Shown: in pieces, positions 7,771-16,496 of the stretch
Position numbering within the stretch: the first letter of the stretch is position 1
Layout: every line of letters starts with the position of its first letter
NCBI GenBank assembly: GCA_017445205.1
Contig: JAFSUP010000033.1
Location: 1-54,828 of the forward strand
DNA: 54,828 nt
Direction: 5' to 3'
From: Synergistaceae bacterium
Lineage (GTDB): Bacteria > Synergistota > Synergistia > Synergistales > Aminobacteriaceae
Notes under the pieces: generated by a model
Told to the model about the DNA's origin: nothing
Databases searched by the model: none
What the model saw: only the letters and a program-made list of their open reading frames with translations
Position numbers and translations under genes: made by a program

Positions 7771-9237
7771 ATGGCAGTAAAAAATAGCAGCAACGCTTTG
7801 AAAGTTTTATTCGTTACGACAGAGCTTGCCCCGTTTTCAAAAGTCGGAGGCCTTGGAGATGTTGCGGGGTCTTTGCCCAAAGCTTTAAGTCAAGCTGGTG
7901 TAGATGTTCGTGTGGTTACTCCGGCGTGGCCGGGCGTGCTTGAAAAACTTGAAGCAGCAGGAGTAAAAGCTACGACAGTTAAATCAAAAGTCTATGCAGC
8001 GTATGATTGGCGCATTCATTTCGCTAATGTTATCAAAGCCGACGTGAACGGTGTTACAACATATTTCCTTAATTCTGAAGATTACGCAGGGGATATGTAT
8101 CCTGCGCAGCTGAATTTTTGGACGGCTTCACCGTTCGCAGTTTTTTGTATGCAGGCGCTGGAACTAAAAGACGCTATAAACTGGACACCTGATATTTATC
8201 ACTGCCACGACTGGACTTCAGCTTTCTTACCTTGTGCTCTTGCGTGGCACAGACATTATCGTCAGACCGGCGGAAAGAGCATCATGACTCTTCATAACGT
8301 AGCTTATCAGGGAGTTTTTGAGCCATATCCGTTCCTTGACGCGTCAGGACTTGAGCCATGGAGCTTTAATTCTTCAACAATGGAATTTTATGGACAGGTG
8401 AACTTGCTAAAAGGCGGTATAGTCGCAGCGACGGCCGTCAGCACCGTTTCACCGACATACGCAAGCGAGATTCAAACTTACGAATCCACACGCGAACTTT
8501 CTGGCATTCTCTATCAGCAAAGAAGCAAACTCCGCGGAATTATTAACGGACTTGATACAAAGTTCTGGGACCCGAACGGTGATAAATCAATTCCCGCAAA
8601 ATTCAACGCCAGAGACTTAAAAGGCAAAGCCGCTTGCAAAAAAGCACTTCTTCAACGCGCCGGGCTTGACCCTGAAACAGATGCGCCCGTTATCGTGTGC
8701 GTCAGCCGACTTGTTGAACAAAAAGGCTTCGATATGGTCTTCAATGCCGCGGGGCAAATTGCCGAAACAGGAGCAAAATTATTAATTCTCGGAAGCGGTC
8801 AAGACTGGATCGAAAACGGAATTGCACACGCGGCCGACATGTACCCGAACAGCATTAAATTATTCAAGGGCTACGATGAGCCTTTGTCGCATTTGCTCTA
8901 CGCCGGCGGAGATATTTTCTTGATGCCGTCAGTGTTTGAGCCGTGCGGATTGTCGCAAATGATTTCGATGAGATACGGCACTGTCCCTGTAGCTCGTGAA
9001 GTTGGCGGCCTGAGAGACACAGTCTTTGACGTTGACAGACCAGAAGGCGGAAATGGATTCACGTTTTTAACTTGCGACGTTGACGGCATGATGTGGGCAT
9101 TACGCCGCGCTGTTGACCGTTACAACCACGATAAGGACGCATGGAAAAATATCATGCTCGAGGGAATGCGTGAAGATTTCACTTGGGATAAGTCAGCCGG
9201 TCTTTATAAAGAAATGTACGAAGATTTAACACAATGA
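7771..9237 (+). CDS. glgA: Glycogen synthase (ADP-glucose), GT5
   Basis: 488 residues, the usual length for bacterial GlgA. It transfers glucose from ADP-glucose to the growing alpha-1,4-glucan. The N-terminal Rossmann domain opens with the ADP-glucose-binding KVGGLGDV loop (K24 to V31). The C-terminal GT-B domain has VSRLVEQKGFD and the active-site segment FEPCGLSQM, with the conserved Glu, followed by VGGLRDTV. The start is ATG 7771, preceded by AAAGGAATG some 15 nt away, a rather long spacing. Flanked by heptad repeat elements on both sides. Confidence 0.95.
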   Translation: MAVKNSSNALKVLFVTTELAPFSKVGGLGDVAGSLPKALSQAGVDVRVVTPAWPGVLEKLEAAGVKATTVKSKVYAAYDWRIHFANVIKADVNGVTTYFLNSEDYAGDMYPAQLNFWTASPFAVFCMQALELKDAINWTPDIYHCHDWTSAFLPCALAWHRHYRQTGGKSIMTLHNVAYQGVFEPYPFLDASGLEPWSFNSSTMEFYGQVNLLKGGIVAATAVSTVSPTYASEIQTYESTRELSGILYQQRSKLRGIINGLDTKFWDPNGDKSIPAKFNARDLKGKAACKKALLQRAGLDPETDAPVIVCVSRLVEQKGFDMVFNAAGQIAETGAKLLILGSGQDWIENGIAHAADMYPNSIKLFKGYDEPLSHLLYAGGDIFLMPSVFEPCGLSQMISMRYGTVPVAREVGGLRDTVFDVDRPEGGNGFTFLTCDVDGMMWALRRAVDRYNHDKDAWKNIMLEGMREDFTWDKSAGLYKEMYEDLTQ

Positions 9238-9242
9238 AATTC

Positions 9243-9315
9243 AAGTAGGAATTAGGAGCGAGGATTTAGGGAATTAAAAAAAAACTTCCTACTTCCTACT
9301 TCCTAACTTCTACTT
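9243..9315. repeat. Heptad inverted-repeat element, copy B
   Basis: The left arm (9243-9270) holds four 7-bp units (AAGTAGG, AATTAGG, AGCGAGG, ATTTAGG). The right arm (9285-9315) holds three exact CTTCCTA units, then ACTTCTA and CTT. The outer ends AAGTAG and CTACTT are complementary. It fills the glgA-glgC gap. Confidence 0.85.
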
Positions 9316-9340
9316 AAAAATAAAAGGAGGTAAGTTTTTT

Positions 9341-10666
9341 ATGTATACAGGCAAACACGGAAGAGTTCTGGGTATAGTCCTCGCCGGCGGTAAAGGCGAA
9401 CGATTAATGCCCCTTACACGTTATCGCGCAAAGCCTGCAGTTTACTTCGCCGCAAAGTATCGTATCATTGACTTCGCTCTTTCTAATTTAATTAACAGCG
9501 GTATCTATTCAGTTTACGTCCTCACGCAGTTTAAGAGCCAATCTCTTAGCGAACACATTGAACGCGGCTGGCAATTTGGCGGCGCTATGAGGGGCCGAGA
9601 TTTCTTCGTAACGACAATCCCGGCGCAGATGTGGAGCGGCGAACATTGGTTCCAGGGAACTGCCGACGCCGTTTATCAGGCGTTGCACATGATAACGCGT
9701 TACAGAGCCGACAGAGTTTGCATTTTCGCGGCTGACCATATTTATAAAATGGACGTTGACCAGATGATCGCGTGGCACATGGCGCAGCACGCAGACGTTA
9801 CAATCGCTGCTAATGTTGTCCCTGTTGAAGACGCTAATCAGTTCGGCTGCATCAGAACGGACGCTAAAGGCCGAATCCTTGAGTTTATGGAAAAACCAAA
9901 GAATCCGCCCGAGATTCCTGACAAACCGGGTTATTCTTATGTTTCGATGGGCAACTACGTTTTTGAGCGCAAAGTCCTTGAAGACTCGCTCACGGACGAC
10001 GCCATGAAAGAATCTAGCCACGACTTCGGGAAAGACATTATCCCCAACCTTGTTGCACACGGAATGAAAGTCTGCGCCTATGACTTCTCTACAAACGTAC
10101 TTCCGCACCCGACAGCAGAAACAGAACTTGTTCACCAGTGGCGAACCGATAAACCATACTGGCGCGATGTCGGAACTCTTCAGGCTTACTGGCAGGCTCA
10201 CATGGAATTAATCGGCCATGAATCAGAAATGACCCTTTATAACCCGATGTGGCCGATTCGCACAGTATCCTTCGGTGATCCCCCTTCGTACTGCTATCCT
10301 GATGACGGGCATCCCTGCAACATTAACAGGGTCATGTTATCAGAAGGGAGCAGAGTTTTCGGAGCGAACATTTCAAATTCAGTCCTTGCGCGTAACTGTC
10401 TCGTTCAGTCAGGCAGCGTAGTCGAAGAAAGTATCATCGGCCACGACGTTGTAATCGGGCACAACTGCCGAATCAAACGCGCGATTATTGACGGTCATAA
10501 TATTATCCCGGACGGGACTGTGATCGGTGAAGATCCGGCGGAGGACGCGAAAAACTATTACGTCGATCCGAAATCAGGACTTGTCGTTATGGGAGTGCCG
10601 AAAGAACTTTACTTGACCGGCGCGGATAACATTGAAGAAGCTCAAAGTTGGGACACGATGGGCTAG
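9341..10666 (+). CDS. glgC: Glucose-1-phosphate adenylyltransferase
   Basis: 441 residues. It makes ADP-glucose from ATP and glucose-1-phosphate, the committed step of glycogen synthesis. The nucleotidyltransferase signature LAGGKGERLMPLT (residues 14-26) is followed by RAKPAVYFAAKYRIIDF, the allosteric/substrate region also seen in E. coli GlgC. The catalytic FAADHIYKMD segment and a C-terminal left-handed beta-helix (hexapeptide repeats such as SGSVVEESIIGHDVVIGH) are intact. AGGAGG lies 11 nt before the ATG. It is last in the glg group and is followed by a heptad element that forms a terminator. Confidence 0.95.
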   Translation: MYTGKHGRVLGIVLAGGKGERLMPLTRYRAKPAVYFAAKYRIIDFALSNLINSGIYSVYVLTQFKSQSLSEHIERGWQFGGAMRGRDFFVTTIPAQMWSGEHWFQGTADAVYQALHMITRYRADRVCIFAADHIYKMDVDQMIAWHMAQHADVTIAANVVPVEDANQFGCIRTDAKGRILEFMEKPKNPPEIPDKPGYSYVSMGNYVFERKVLEDSLTDDAMKESSHDFGKDIIPNLVAHGMKVCAYDFSTNVLPHPTAETELVHQWRTDKPYWRDVGTLQAYWQAHMELIGHESEMTLYNPMWPIRTVSFGDPPSYCYPDDGHPCNINRVMLSEGSRVFGANISNSVLARNCLVQSGSVVEESIIGHDVVIGHNCRIKRAIIDGHNIIPDGTVIGEDPAEDAKNYYVDPKSGLVVMGVPKELYLTGADNIEEAQSWDTMG

Positions 10667-10672
10667 ATTTTT

Positions 10673-10729
10673 AATTAGGAGTTAGAGGTGAGGAGTGAGG
10701 AATTAAAACTCATTCCTCATTTTTTTTAT
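10673..10729. repeat. Heptad element copy C, acting as the glgC terminator
   Basis: The left arm has AATTAGG, AGTTAGA, GGTGAGG and AGTGAGG units (10673-10700). TGAGGAAT then pairs with ATTCCTCA and is followed by eight T on the plus strand, a complete intrinsic terminator for glgC. The right arm lies inside the last codons of ricT, and the ricT stop codon (TGA, 10712-10710) is part of the element. Confidence 0.8.
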
Positions 10730-11825
10730 TTTTCTTGCTGCGATTTATATTTTGTTTATTGGATTTGTGATTCTGCTTTGATTTTTGAGATTTATTTTTT
10801 TGTTTCGTCGGCTTATCTGGAGTTTCAATTTTTTTATCTGCACTTGGCCTAACTGGCACAGCGTTACTTTTTAGCGCTCTTCGACGCTCTGCACGTTCCC
10901 TTAAAGCCGCCATACGCGCCGCCGCAGCTTTTTTCTTTTCTGCGAGCTCTTTGTCTTCACCCCATTCTTCGCCATTCAAAACTGTTTCTTGAAAGTCCGG
11001 GAACTCATCTATAGAAACAGACACAAGACGGCCATTCGGAAATCTGATATTTACGTACTCGTGACCTAAATCTAAACTTTCAAGAACGTAAATTCCCTGC
11101 TCCGTTTTGATTTTTGCGCCGGGGCCGGGCAATCTTGACCACAATTCCGAATAAAATTCTTTTTCATACGACATACAGCACATTAAACGCCCACATAACC
11201 CTGAAATTTTTGTGGGATTTAATGCCGAACGCTGCTCTTTCACAATTCTGATGCTTATCGGCGAAAAACCACGAAGCCAATAACTACAGCAGCACGGCCT
11301 GCCGCATATTGAAAGCCCACGAACAATTCGAGCCTCGTCGCGAATTCCAACTTGTCGCATTTCGATTCTAGTTCTGAACGTATAAGCAAGATCCCGAACG
11401 TAAAGACGGAAATCAACTCTTTGGGCCGCCGTGAAATAAAAATAAAATTTTTTGCGGTCAAGCATATATTCAACGTCAACAAGTTTCATGTTTAATTTGT
11501 GTTCTTCAAGAATACTGCGGGCGGTCAACAAAGCCTTTTCTTCGTCACGACGACATTTATAATAAGAAGAAATATCGAAATCGTCAGCGACTTTCACAAA
11601 ATCTATATTCTGAAGCACAGTGTAAGAAGAACTTTCAAAATTTGAAGTAGCACTTTGATATTTCTCTTCCTGTTCTTCAGAAAGCGCTCCCCCCGGTAAT
11701 CCCATCTCATAACCGCGAGCGGTCTTAACAACTACCCAACCGGCATTTTCAAAATTTATATCATCTTTCACTTTCATAAGTCCCAAATAACGAGGCTTAC
11801 CAAAGATCGTCAAATATATTTTCAA
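10710..11825 (-). CDS. ricT: PSP1-domain protein RicT (YaaT)
   Basis: 371 residues. In Bacillus subtilis YaaT/RicT belongs to the Y-complex with RicA and RicF, which binds [4Fe-4S] clusters and promotes RNase Y-dependent mRNA maturation. The PSP1 domain is complete with cysteines at 174, 178-180 (CGRPCCCS) and 211, 216, 217 (CGRLMCC), the expected cluster ligands. From about residue 290 there is a long Lys/Asn-rich tail that varies in this family. The start is TTG 11825, 12 nt after AGGAG; a later ATG at 11777 would remove the first conserved strand. It overlaps holB by 29 nt and ends the tmk-yaaR-holB-ricT cluster. Its last codons coincide with a heptad element. Confidence 0.88.
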   Translation of the reverse strand: MKIYLTIFGKPRYLGLMKVKDDINFENAGWVVVKTARGYEMGLPGGALSEEQEEKYQSATSNFESSSYTVLQNIDFVKVADDFDISSYYKCRRDEEKALLTARSILEEHKLNMKLVDVEYMLDRKKFYFYFTAAQRVDFRLYVRDLAYTFRTRIEMRQVGIRDEARIVRGLSICGRPCCCSYWLRGFSPISIRIVKEQRSALNPTKISGLCGRLMCCMSYEKEFYSELWSRLPGPGAKIKTEQGIYVLESLDLGHEYVNIRFPNGRLVSVSIDEFPDFQETVLNGEEWGEDKELAEKKKAAAARMAALRERAERRRALKSNAVPVRPSADKKIETPDKPTKQKNKSQKSKQNHKSNKQNINRSKKNKKNEE

Positions 11826-12555
11826 AGTTTTTATTTTCTCCTTTTAACGCCAATATGATAACGTCGCACATAAATGGCACAGATAAATTTTTTTTATTTG
11901 CAATTATATAGAGTCTTCCGAGTTTTGAGGCAAGAATAAAATTTTGACTTGACGCCGCGAAATTTCGCCACGCTGCTAAATCGCTTAAAATCATTTCTAA
12001 GTCGTTCGCCTTTCGAGTTCGCGAAAGCCATTCGAGCCACTCTGTTTCGGATACGGGGATTGAATAAGATTCTTCTTCGTCTTGAGAAAATATAACGCTA
12101 ACATGAGAGCGGCTGCGCAAAGTCGGAAGAAAAAATCTGATGTCTTCCATTAAAAATAATAAATAAGCGTGCGAGGGTGGTTCTTCGGCAAGTTTTAATA
12201 AACTGTTCGCGGCGGATTTATTTAATTTATCAGCAGACATAATCACGCCCAGCCGCCTTTGAGCTTCAAGAGGTTTCAAAGCGATGTTTTCAATAAGTCC
12301 GCGCGTCGAATTTCGATATTCTTCTTCGGTCATTGTGTCAGGGTTACCAATGGGCGCGGGCTTATCGACGGAGCCAATTATCAACAAGTCCGGGTGATTC
12401 GGCCGATAACTCCCGAGAATTAAATTTGAAAGTTCCGCGATTATTTCATCATGAAAATTTCCCGGCGCAACTATTGCACGGCAGTGCGGAATATTTCCGG
12501 CCTGAGTTTCACGAACGATTTCTTGCCACGTTACATTAGAAGCGAGATCAGGCAC
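11797..12555 (-). CDS. holB: DNA polymerase III delta-prime subunit (clamp loader)
   Basis: 252 residues, shorter than the usual 300 or more. It should act in the clamp-loader complex that opens the sliding clamp. The AAA+ core is recognisable from LGVIMSADKLNKSAANSLLKLAEEPP (split here: ADKLNKSAANSLLK then LAEEPPSHAYLLFL) and TLRSRSHV, the arginine-finger (SRC-like) region. The Walker A is degenerate (IVAPGNFHDE), normal for delta-prime, and no zinc-binding cysteines are seen. The start is GTG 12555 with GGAG 8 nt upstream, overlapping yaaR by 25 nt. The position between yaaR and ricT matches the order in Firmicutes. Confidence 0.85.
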   Translation of the reverse strand: MPDLASNVTWQEIVRETQAGNIPHCRAIVAPGNFHDEIIAELSNLILGSYRPNHPDLLIIGSVDKPAPIGNPDTMTEEEYRNSTRGLIENIALKPLEAQRRLGVIMSADKLNKSAANSLLKLAEEPPSHAYLLFLMEDIRFFLPTLRSRSHVSVIFSQDEEESYSIPVSETEWLEWLSRTRKANDLEMILSDLAAWRNFAASSQNFILASKLGRLYIIANKKNLSVPFMCDVIILALKGENKNFENIFDDLW

Positions 12556-12998
12556 CCTTTAATCTCCTCCATAAGTGCAAGCGCTTTCGTTCTGTTGCCT
12601 TCATATAAAAAAGCTTCTTCTAATTCTTCCATAGCTTTTTCGGCGCGCTCAATCGTGATATACATTTTTCGGTCCGTCTTTCGCCAACGCATATCACGTT
12701 TTATTCTCATGCCCTTCGCTGCACGCTTTAATAATTCGTGCAAGACGCTTCTATATTCTTCAATAAGTCGGCCGCCCGGAAACACTGAAAGCCGATCAGA
12801 AAGTTCATAAAGCTGATCCAGAAGTTCTTCGAGTTCGGTTGACTCCATGACCGACTCAAACGAAAATTCTGAAGGCGACACTGCCGCCGCCGGGTCTGTA
12901 TGATGACCTGCACCGCCGCCGCCCGATTCAATTCTCATTTGAGGCGTTGGGGTCGGTGTCTGATCACTAGTCCTGCGTTTAACTTGAATGCCTGCCAT
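12531..12998 (-). CDS. yaaR: YaaR family protein (DUF327)
   Basis: 155 residues. The first 45 are a disordered Thr/Pro/Gly segment (TPTPTPQM; GGGGAGH). The rest is an all-helical domain (LEELLDQLYELSDRL, SVLHELLKRAAKG, EELEEAFLYEG) with the family layout of YaaR. The biochemical role is not established. It starts at an ATG overlapping the tmk stop (TAATG) and overlaps holB, so the three genes are translationally coupled. The conserved tmk-yaaR-holB-ricT order supports the assignment more than sequence alone. Confidence 0.75.
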   Translation of the reverse strand: MAGIQVKRRTSDQTPTPTPQMRIESGGGGAGHHTDPAAAVSPSEFSFESVMESTELEELLDQLYELSDRLSVFPGGRLIEEYRSVLHELLKRAAKGMRIKRDMRWRKTDRKMYITIERAEKAMEELEEAFLYEGNRTKALALMEEIKGCLISLLM

Positions 12999-13621
12999 TA
13001 AAACAACTCCTCAAATTTCAAAACTGAATTTAGATTTGAAGTTATCAAATTAAAAACTTGTTCTTCGTTTTTATTATCGCATTCTACTTTTATTAAGTTC
13101 GGCAAAGATTTTGAAAAAATTTCTCTGTAAGCCGCTGCGACTTTTTTTATTAAACTCAGTCCCTCGTCCTCGAAACGGTCATTTTGATTATTTCGCGCGC
13201 GGACGCGTTCAAGAGCAACTTCGGGGCTTAAATCTAAAAAAATTTTAATATCAGGCTCTGGGAAATCGCAAACTTTAATTAAGTCCGCGACTTTAGAGAA
13301 ATTAATAGCGTGACCGCCAACTTGATAAGCTAAAGTCGAATCGTTGAAGCGTTCGCAGATGACGTTGTGCCCGGCTTCAAGAGTCGGATTTATGATTTTA
13401 TCGACGTGTTGCGCGCGGTCAGCCAAAAATAATAAAAGTTCCGACGTTTTACAAAGGTCTTTGCGGCCTAAAATTAATTCACGCAAGATATAAGGCTCAG
13501 CTGTTCGTTCAGTTTCGCGACTTGTGCGACGCGTCAACCATTCGACGAGCTTAGCGGCCTGTGTAGATTTTCCAGAACCGTCAACGCCTTCTAAGACAAT
13601 GAATAATCCTTTTGTGTTCAT
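12998..13621 (-). CDS. tmk: Thymidylate kinase
   Basis: 207 residues, the normal length. It phosphorylates dTMP to dTDP with ATP. The P-loop is EGVDGSGKST (residues 11-20). The DR(x) motif region LADRAQHVDKII and the LID region with RARNNQNDRFE are present. It sits four bases after the S55 peptidase gene and heads the yaaR-holB-ricT cluster. Confidence 0.95.
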   Translation of the reverse strand: MNTKGLFIVLEGVDGSGKSTQAAKLVEWLTRRTSRETERTAEPYILRELILGRKDLCKTSELLLFLADRAQHVDKIINPTLEAGHNVICERFNDSTLAYQVGGHAINFSKVADLIKVCDFPEPDIKIFLDLSPEVALERVRARNNQNDRFEDEGLSLIKKVAAAYREIFSKSLPNLIKVECDNKNEEQVFNLITSNLNSVLKFEELF

Positions 13622-13625
13622 GATT

Positions 13626-15314
13626 TTATTTTTTTATGTGGATTAAGCGCTTCAACATTCCATCAACGACATAATCAGAGCTAAAAATTTTCAGCGTGCC
13701 TTCTTTAATTCGTCGCTCTTGGGTTTCGCTCAAAAATTCAAGCTCTTCGGGTAAATAGTCATCTTCTTCGTCGTCCGAAAGTCTGTTCAGAGCGTTTTCA
13801 AGAGCCGCGCTTAAAGTGTCCGTGTTGAGTTCGATAATTATTTCGTTGTTAGCGTCAATCGCCTTGAACTCTGAGAACATTCGTTTTAAGCTGTCTATCG
13901 TCATAGTGTTTTCTTCGATTGCGGTCTGTGGCATTGGCTCAACGCCGCCGGCTCTCACAACGATTTCGGCAATTCCTGAAGCGTCCCGCGGTGCTCGTAA
14001 TTTGAAAGTCTTAACGGTCGTTTGATTTCGCCATTCTCGCAAAGTAACTTTAATTTCAAATTCTTCTCCCGGTTTCACGAACGAAGGGACTTCGACGTCT
14101 TCAATGCGTAAAATTTTCGGCTTCTCTGTTGCTTCGACGTTCAAAATAAAACCTGAAGGCATTGTAGCGCTAAACGGCTGTGTGAGATACGCGCCTATGA
14201 TTTCGGCGGAGTCTTTCAAAGCGGCTTCGGTTATATCCTCGTCAGAAAAAAACGCGTCGCGCCGCACAAATCCCTTCGGAACATTTCCGCCTTCGATTTT
14301 TAAGCTTACGTTCATTGTGCCTTGGCCTTTTCGTCCCCACGCTTCTGCTACAAGTCCTTTATAAACGTCTTCGATTAATTTTGCGGTCAAAAACTCGTCC
14401 GGCACAACGCGAAATTTATAACGTGTCTGCTTATTCGTGTCGAGATTTTTAAAATTCAATTCTGCTGCGAACGACTGCGGGAATAATCCGGCCTGTCCTC
14501 CGATAGCGGCATCGCAATCTGTTGTTATCGTGCCGTTGATATATAACGGGCTTGCAATTTTAAAAGGAAAATTGTAGCTGTCGATAGTTTCATGAACAAA
14601 AGCTCCGGCGGCAGGATAATTAGATCGTCCGCGATTCAAAAAATCATGACCGAACGCAAGGAATTTTCCGTCCTTCGTCGTAGCTGTTATAGTTCCGGTT
14701 GCTGATACTTCGACGTCGCCCCAAACGAGCAAAGCCGAAACAGCGTCGCCGGGTTTGAAATTCACATTTTTAATATCGAGTGCGCCGGAGCCGACCGCGA
14801 GGCCCTGATTTACTTTTAAGCCGGTGGCTTTGCAAAATCGCGACAAAGAATTTGCGTTTATGCCCGTAACAGATATATTAAATAATTTTAATTCTTCGTT
14901 CGTAAGTTTTAAGCCGCCGTTCTCAAATGCTTGTGTCATTGCTTCGATCGGCGTAACGAGTGCGAGCGACTGATCCGAATTTTCCCAACCGCTTCTAATC
15001 CCGCCGATTAATTTATTTTTTATGAACACGGGCGAGCCGCTCATGCCTTGCGCAAGTTTAGTTTTTCCGGTGAATTTTATTAAAATTTTGTCCTTCATCG
15101 AAGTGCCGGGTTTTTGTGGAAGGACGCTCACGATTTTCACGGGAATTTTAATTGGCGCGGTGCCTTTCACAACCGTAAGAGCATAACCAGACATTCCCGG
15201 CCGGAGTTCGTTCACGGTCATAACAGGCTGCTCTGGGATAAATCTTTCAGCGAACGCGCAGCCACAAAAAATAAAAACAAAAATCAAAGCGTAATTCAAA
15301 ATTTTTCTTTTCAT
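13626..15314 (-). CDS. SpoIVB-type S55 serine peptidase, exported
   Basis: 562 residues with an N-terminal signal peptide (MKRKILNYALIFVFIFCGCA, cleavage near AFAE; FCGC could also be read as a lipobox). The peptidase S55 domain follows at once: ELRPGMSGYALTVVKG (37-51) and the nucleophile motif GMSGSPV (90-96). FLAFGHDFLNRG, with the probable catalytic His, is about 190 residues further on. In spore formers SpoIVB triggers sigma-K processing, but this lineage is not known to sporulate, so a periplasmic signalling or quality-control role is more likely. The C-terminal 200 residues form an Ig-like beta domain. The position between prfB and tmk suggests cotranscription with housekeeping genes. 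Confidence 0.85.
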   Translation of the reverse strand: MKRKILNYALIFVFIFCGCAFAERFIPEQPVMTVNELRPGMSGYALTVVKGTAPIKIPVKIVSVLPQKPGTSMKDKILIKFTGKTKLAQGMSGSPVFIKNKLIGGIRSGWENSDQSLALVTPIEAMTQAFENGGLKLTNEELKLFNISVTGINANSLSRFCKATGLKVNQGLAVGSGALDIKNVNFKPGDAVSALLVWGDVEVSATGTITATTKDGKFLAFGHDFLNRGRSNYPAAGAFVHETIDSYNFPFKIASPLYINGTITTDCDAAIGGQAGLFPQSFAAELNFKNLDTNKQTRYKFRVVPDEFLTAKLIEDVYKGLVAEAWGRKGQGTMNVSLKIEGGNVPKGFVRRDAFFSDEDITEAALKDSAEIIGAYLTQPFSATMPSGFILNVEATEKPKILRIEDVEVPSFVKPGEEFEIKVTLREWRNQTTVKTFKLRAPRDASGIAEIVVRAGGVEPMPQTAIEENTMTIDSLKRMFSEFKAIDANNEIIIELNTDTLSAALENALNRLSDDEEDDYLPEELEFLSETQERRIKEGTLKIFSSDYVVDGMLKRLIHIKK

Positions 15315-15336
15315 TTTGATTATTAAATCCTCACTT

Positions 15337-16441
15337 TTAAATATTATTGCGGGCTTTCTGTCTCAAAAATTCCATGATGAAGTCATTAATATCGCCGTCA
15401 AGTACCGCCTGAATATTGCCTTTTTCAAAATTCGTTCTGTGGTCCTTGACGAGCGTATAAGGGTGTAAAACATAACTTCTAATTTGGCTGCCCCAAGTTG
15501 ATTCTTTTTTGTCGCCGACGATTGAATCTAATTCTTGTTGACGTTCTTGTAAGGCGAGTTCATAAAGTCGGCTTTTTAAGACGTGCATAGCGGTTTGACG
15601 ATTTTGAATTTGTGAACGTTCGTTTTGACACGTTACGACGATCCCAGACGGGATATGCGTGATTCTGACTGCCGAGTCCGTTCTGTTGACGTACTGGCCG
15701 CCCGCACCGCTCGCTCTGAACGTATCGACTTTAAGATCTTCGTTTTTAATTTCGATATCGACATCATCAGAAAATTCCGGAGAGACTAAAACCGAAGCGA
15801 AGCTAGTGTGTCTTCTATGTGCCGAATCAAAAGGCGAAATCCTGACGAGCCTATGAACTCCGCGCTCGGCTTTCAAGAATCCATAAGCGTAATCGCCGGT
15901 TATCATGACGGTAGCATTTTTGATCCCGTCGCCTTCGTCGGCAGTAGCTTCGATTACGTTAGCTTTGAATCCGACGCGCTCGCAATATCGTAAATACATT
16001 CGCAGCAACATTCCGGCCCAGTCTTGAGAGTCAAGCCCGCCGCTTCCTGCGTGAATCATTAAAATCGCGTTGGCGTTATCGTGTTCATCATTGAGCAACA
16101 AGAACAAGTTCGCGCGTTCAAGTTCTTCACGAAGCGCCGCCGCCCCTGCTTGAAATTCAGATTCTAATTCGGGGTCGGAGGTGTCGTTTAATAATTCCTC
16201 AAGCGTCGCGAGGTCATCGAAAGAATTTTTTATTTTTTTCCAACTGTCGAGACGTGAATTAATTTGCGAAAGTTCTTTTAAAATGTCTTCATGCCCCTGC
16301 GAAGTCCAGAAGTCGGGCTTTGAGGTTTCTTTTGTTAAAATCCCTGAACGAGTTGCGAGGCTTTCAAGGTCAAAGACTGTCCTGCACGGTTTGAACAAGT
16401 CCGCGCAGTTCTTCCAATTCTGTTTTTAAATTTATCTCCAT
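15337..16441 (-). CDS. prfB: Peptide chain release factor 2, with programmed +1 frameshift
   Basis: It recognises UGA/UAA stop codons. The gene must be read as complement(join(15337..16371,16373..16441)): ATG 16441 opens 23 codons ending CTT, then in-frame TGA (16372-16370). Slipping by one base gives GAC and continues into the long frame, for a 367-residue protein. AGGA a few bases upstream of CTT is the internal Shine-Dalgarno-like stimulator. The long frame contains the SPF anticodon tripeptide (RISPFDSAHRR) and GGQ in SGAGGQYVNRTDS. The apparent start at 16398 (MFKPCR) is an artefact of the frameshift. RF2 regulates itself: low RF2 favours the shift. Confidence 0.95.
16369..16385 (-). promoter_or_regulatory. 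prfB: prfB programmed frameshift site
   Basis: On the minus strand the site reads AGGACAGTCTTTGACC: a Shine-Dalgarno-like AGGA, then the slippery CTT followed by TGA and C, matching the classical CUU UGA C site of bacterial RF2 genes. Confidence 0.92.
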
Positions 16442-16496
16442 AAAAATAAAAATCCTCTTTGAATTTAAAAATTTTTATGGAGAAATGATAGCATAG

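Noticed and set aside
7654-9315. CRISPR-like repeats between the glg genes
   Set aside because: Units are 7 bp, contiguous and inverted, with no unique spacers and no cas genes.
9509-10201. 230-codon open frame on the minus strand inside glgC
   Set aside because: It is fully antisense to a well-conserved gene, has no ribosome-binding site and its composition (many Val, Arg, Phe) is that of a complementary shadow frame.
15337-16398. prfB as an uninterrupted frame starting at MFKPCR
   Set aside because: The upstream ATG with ribosome-binding site and the CTT TGA C frameshift site explain the gene better.
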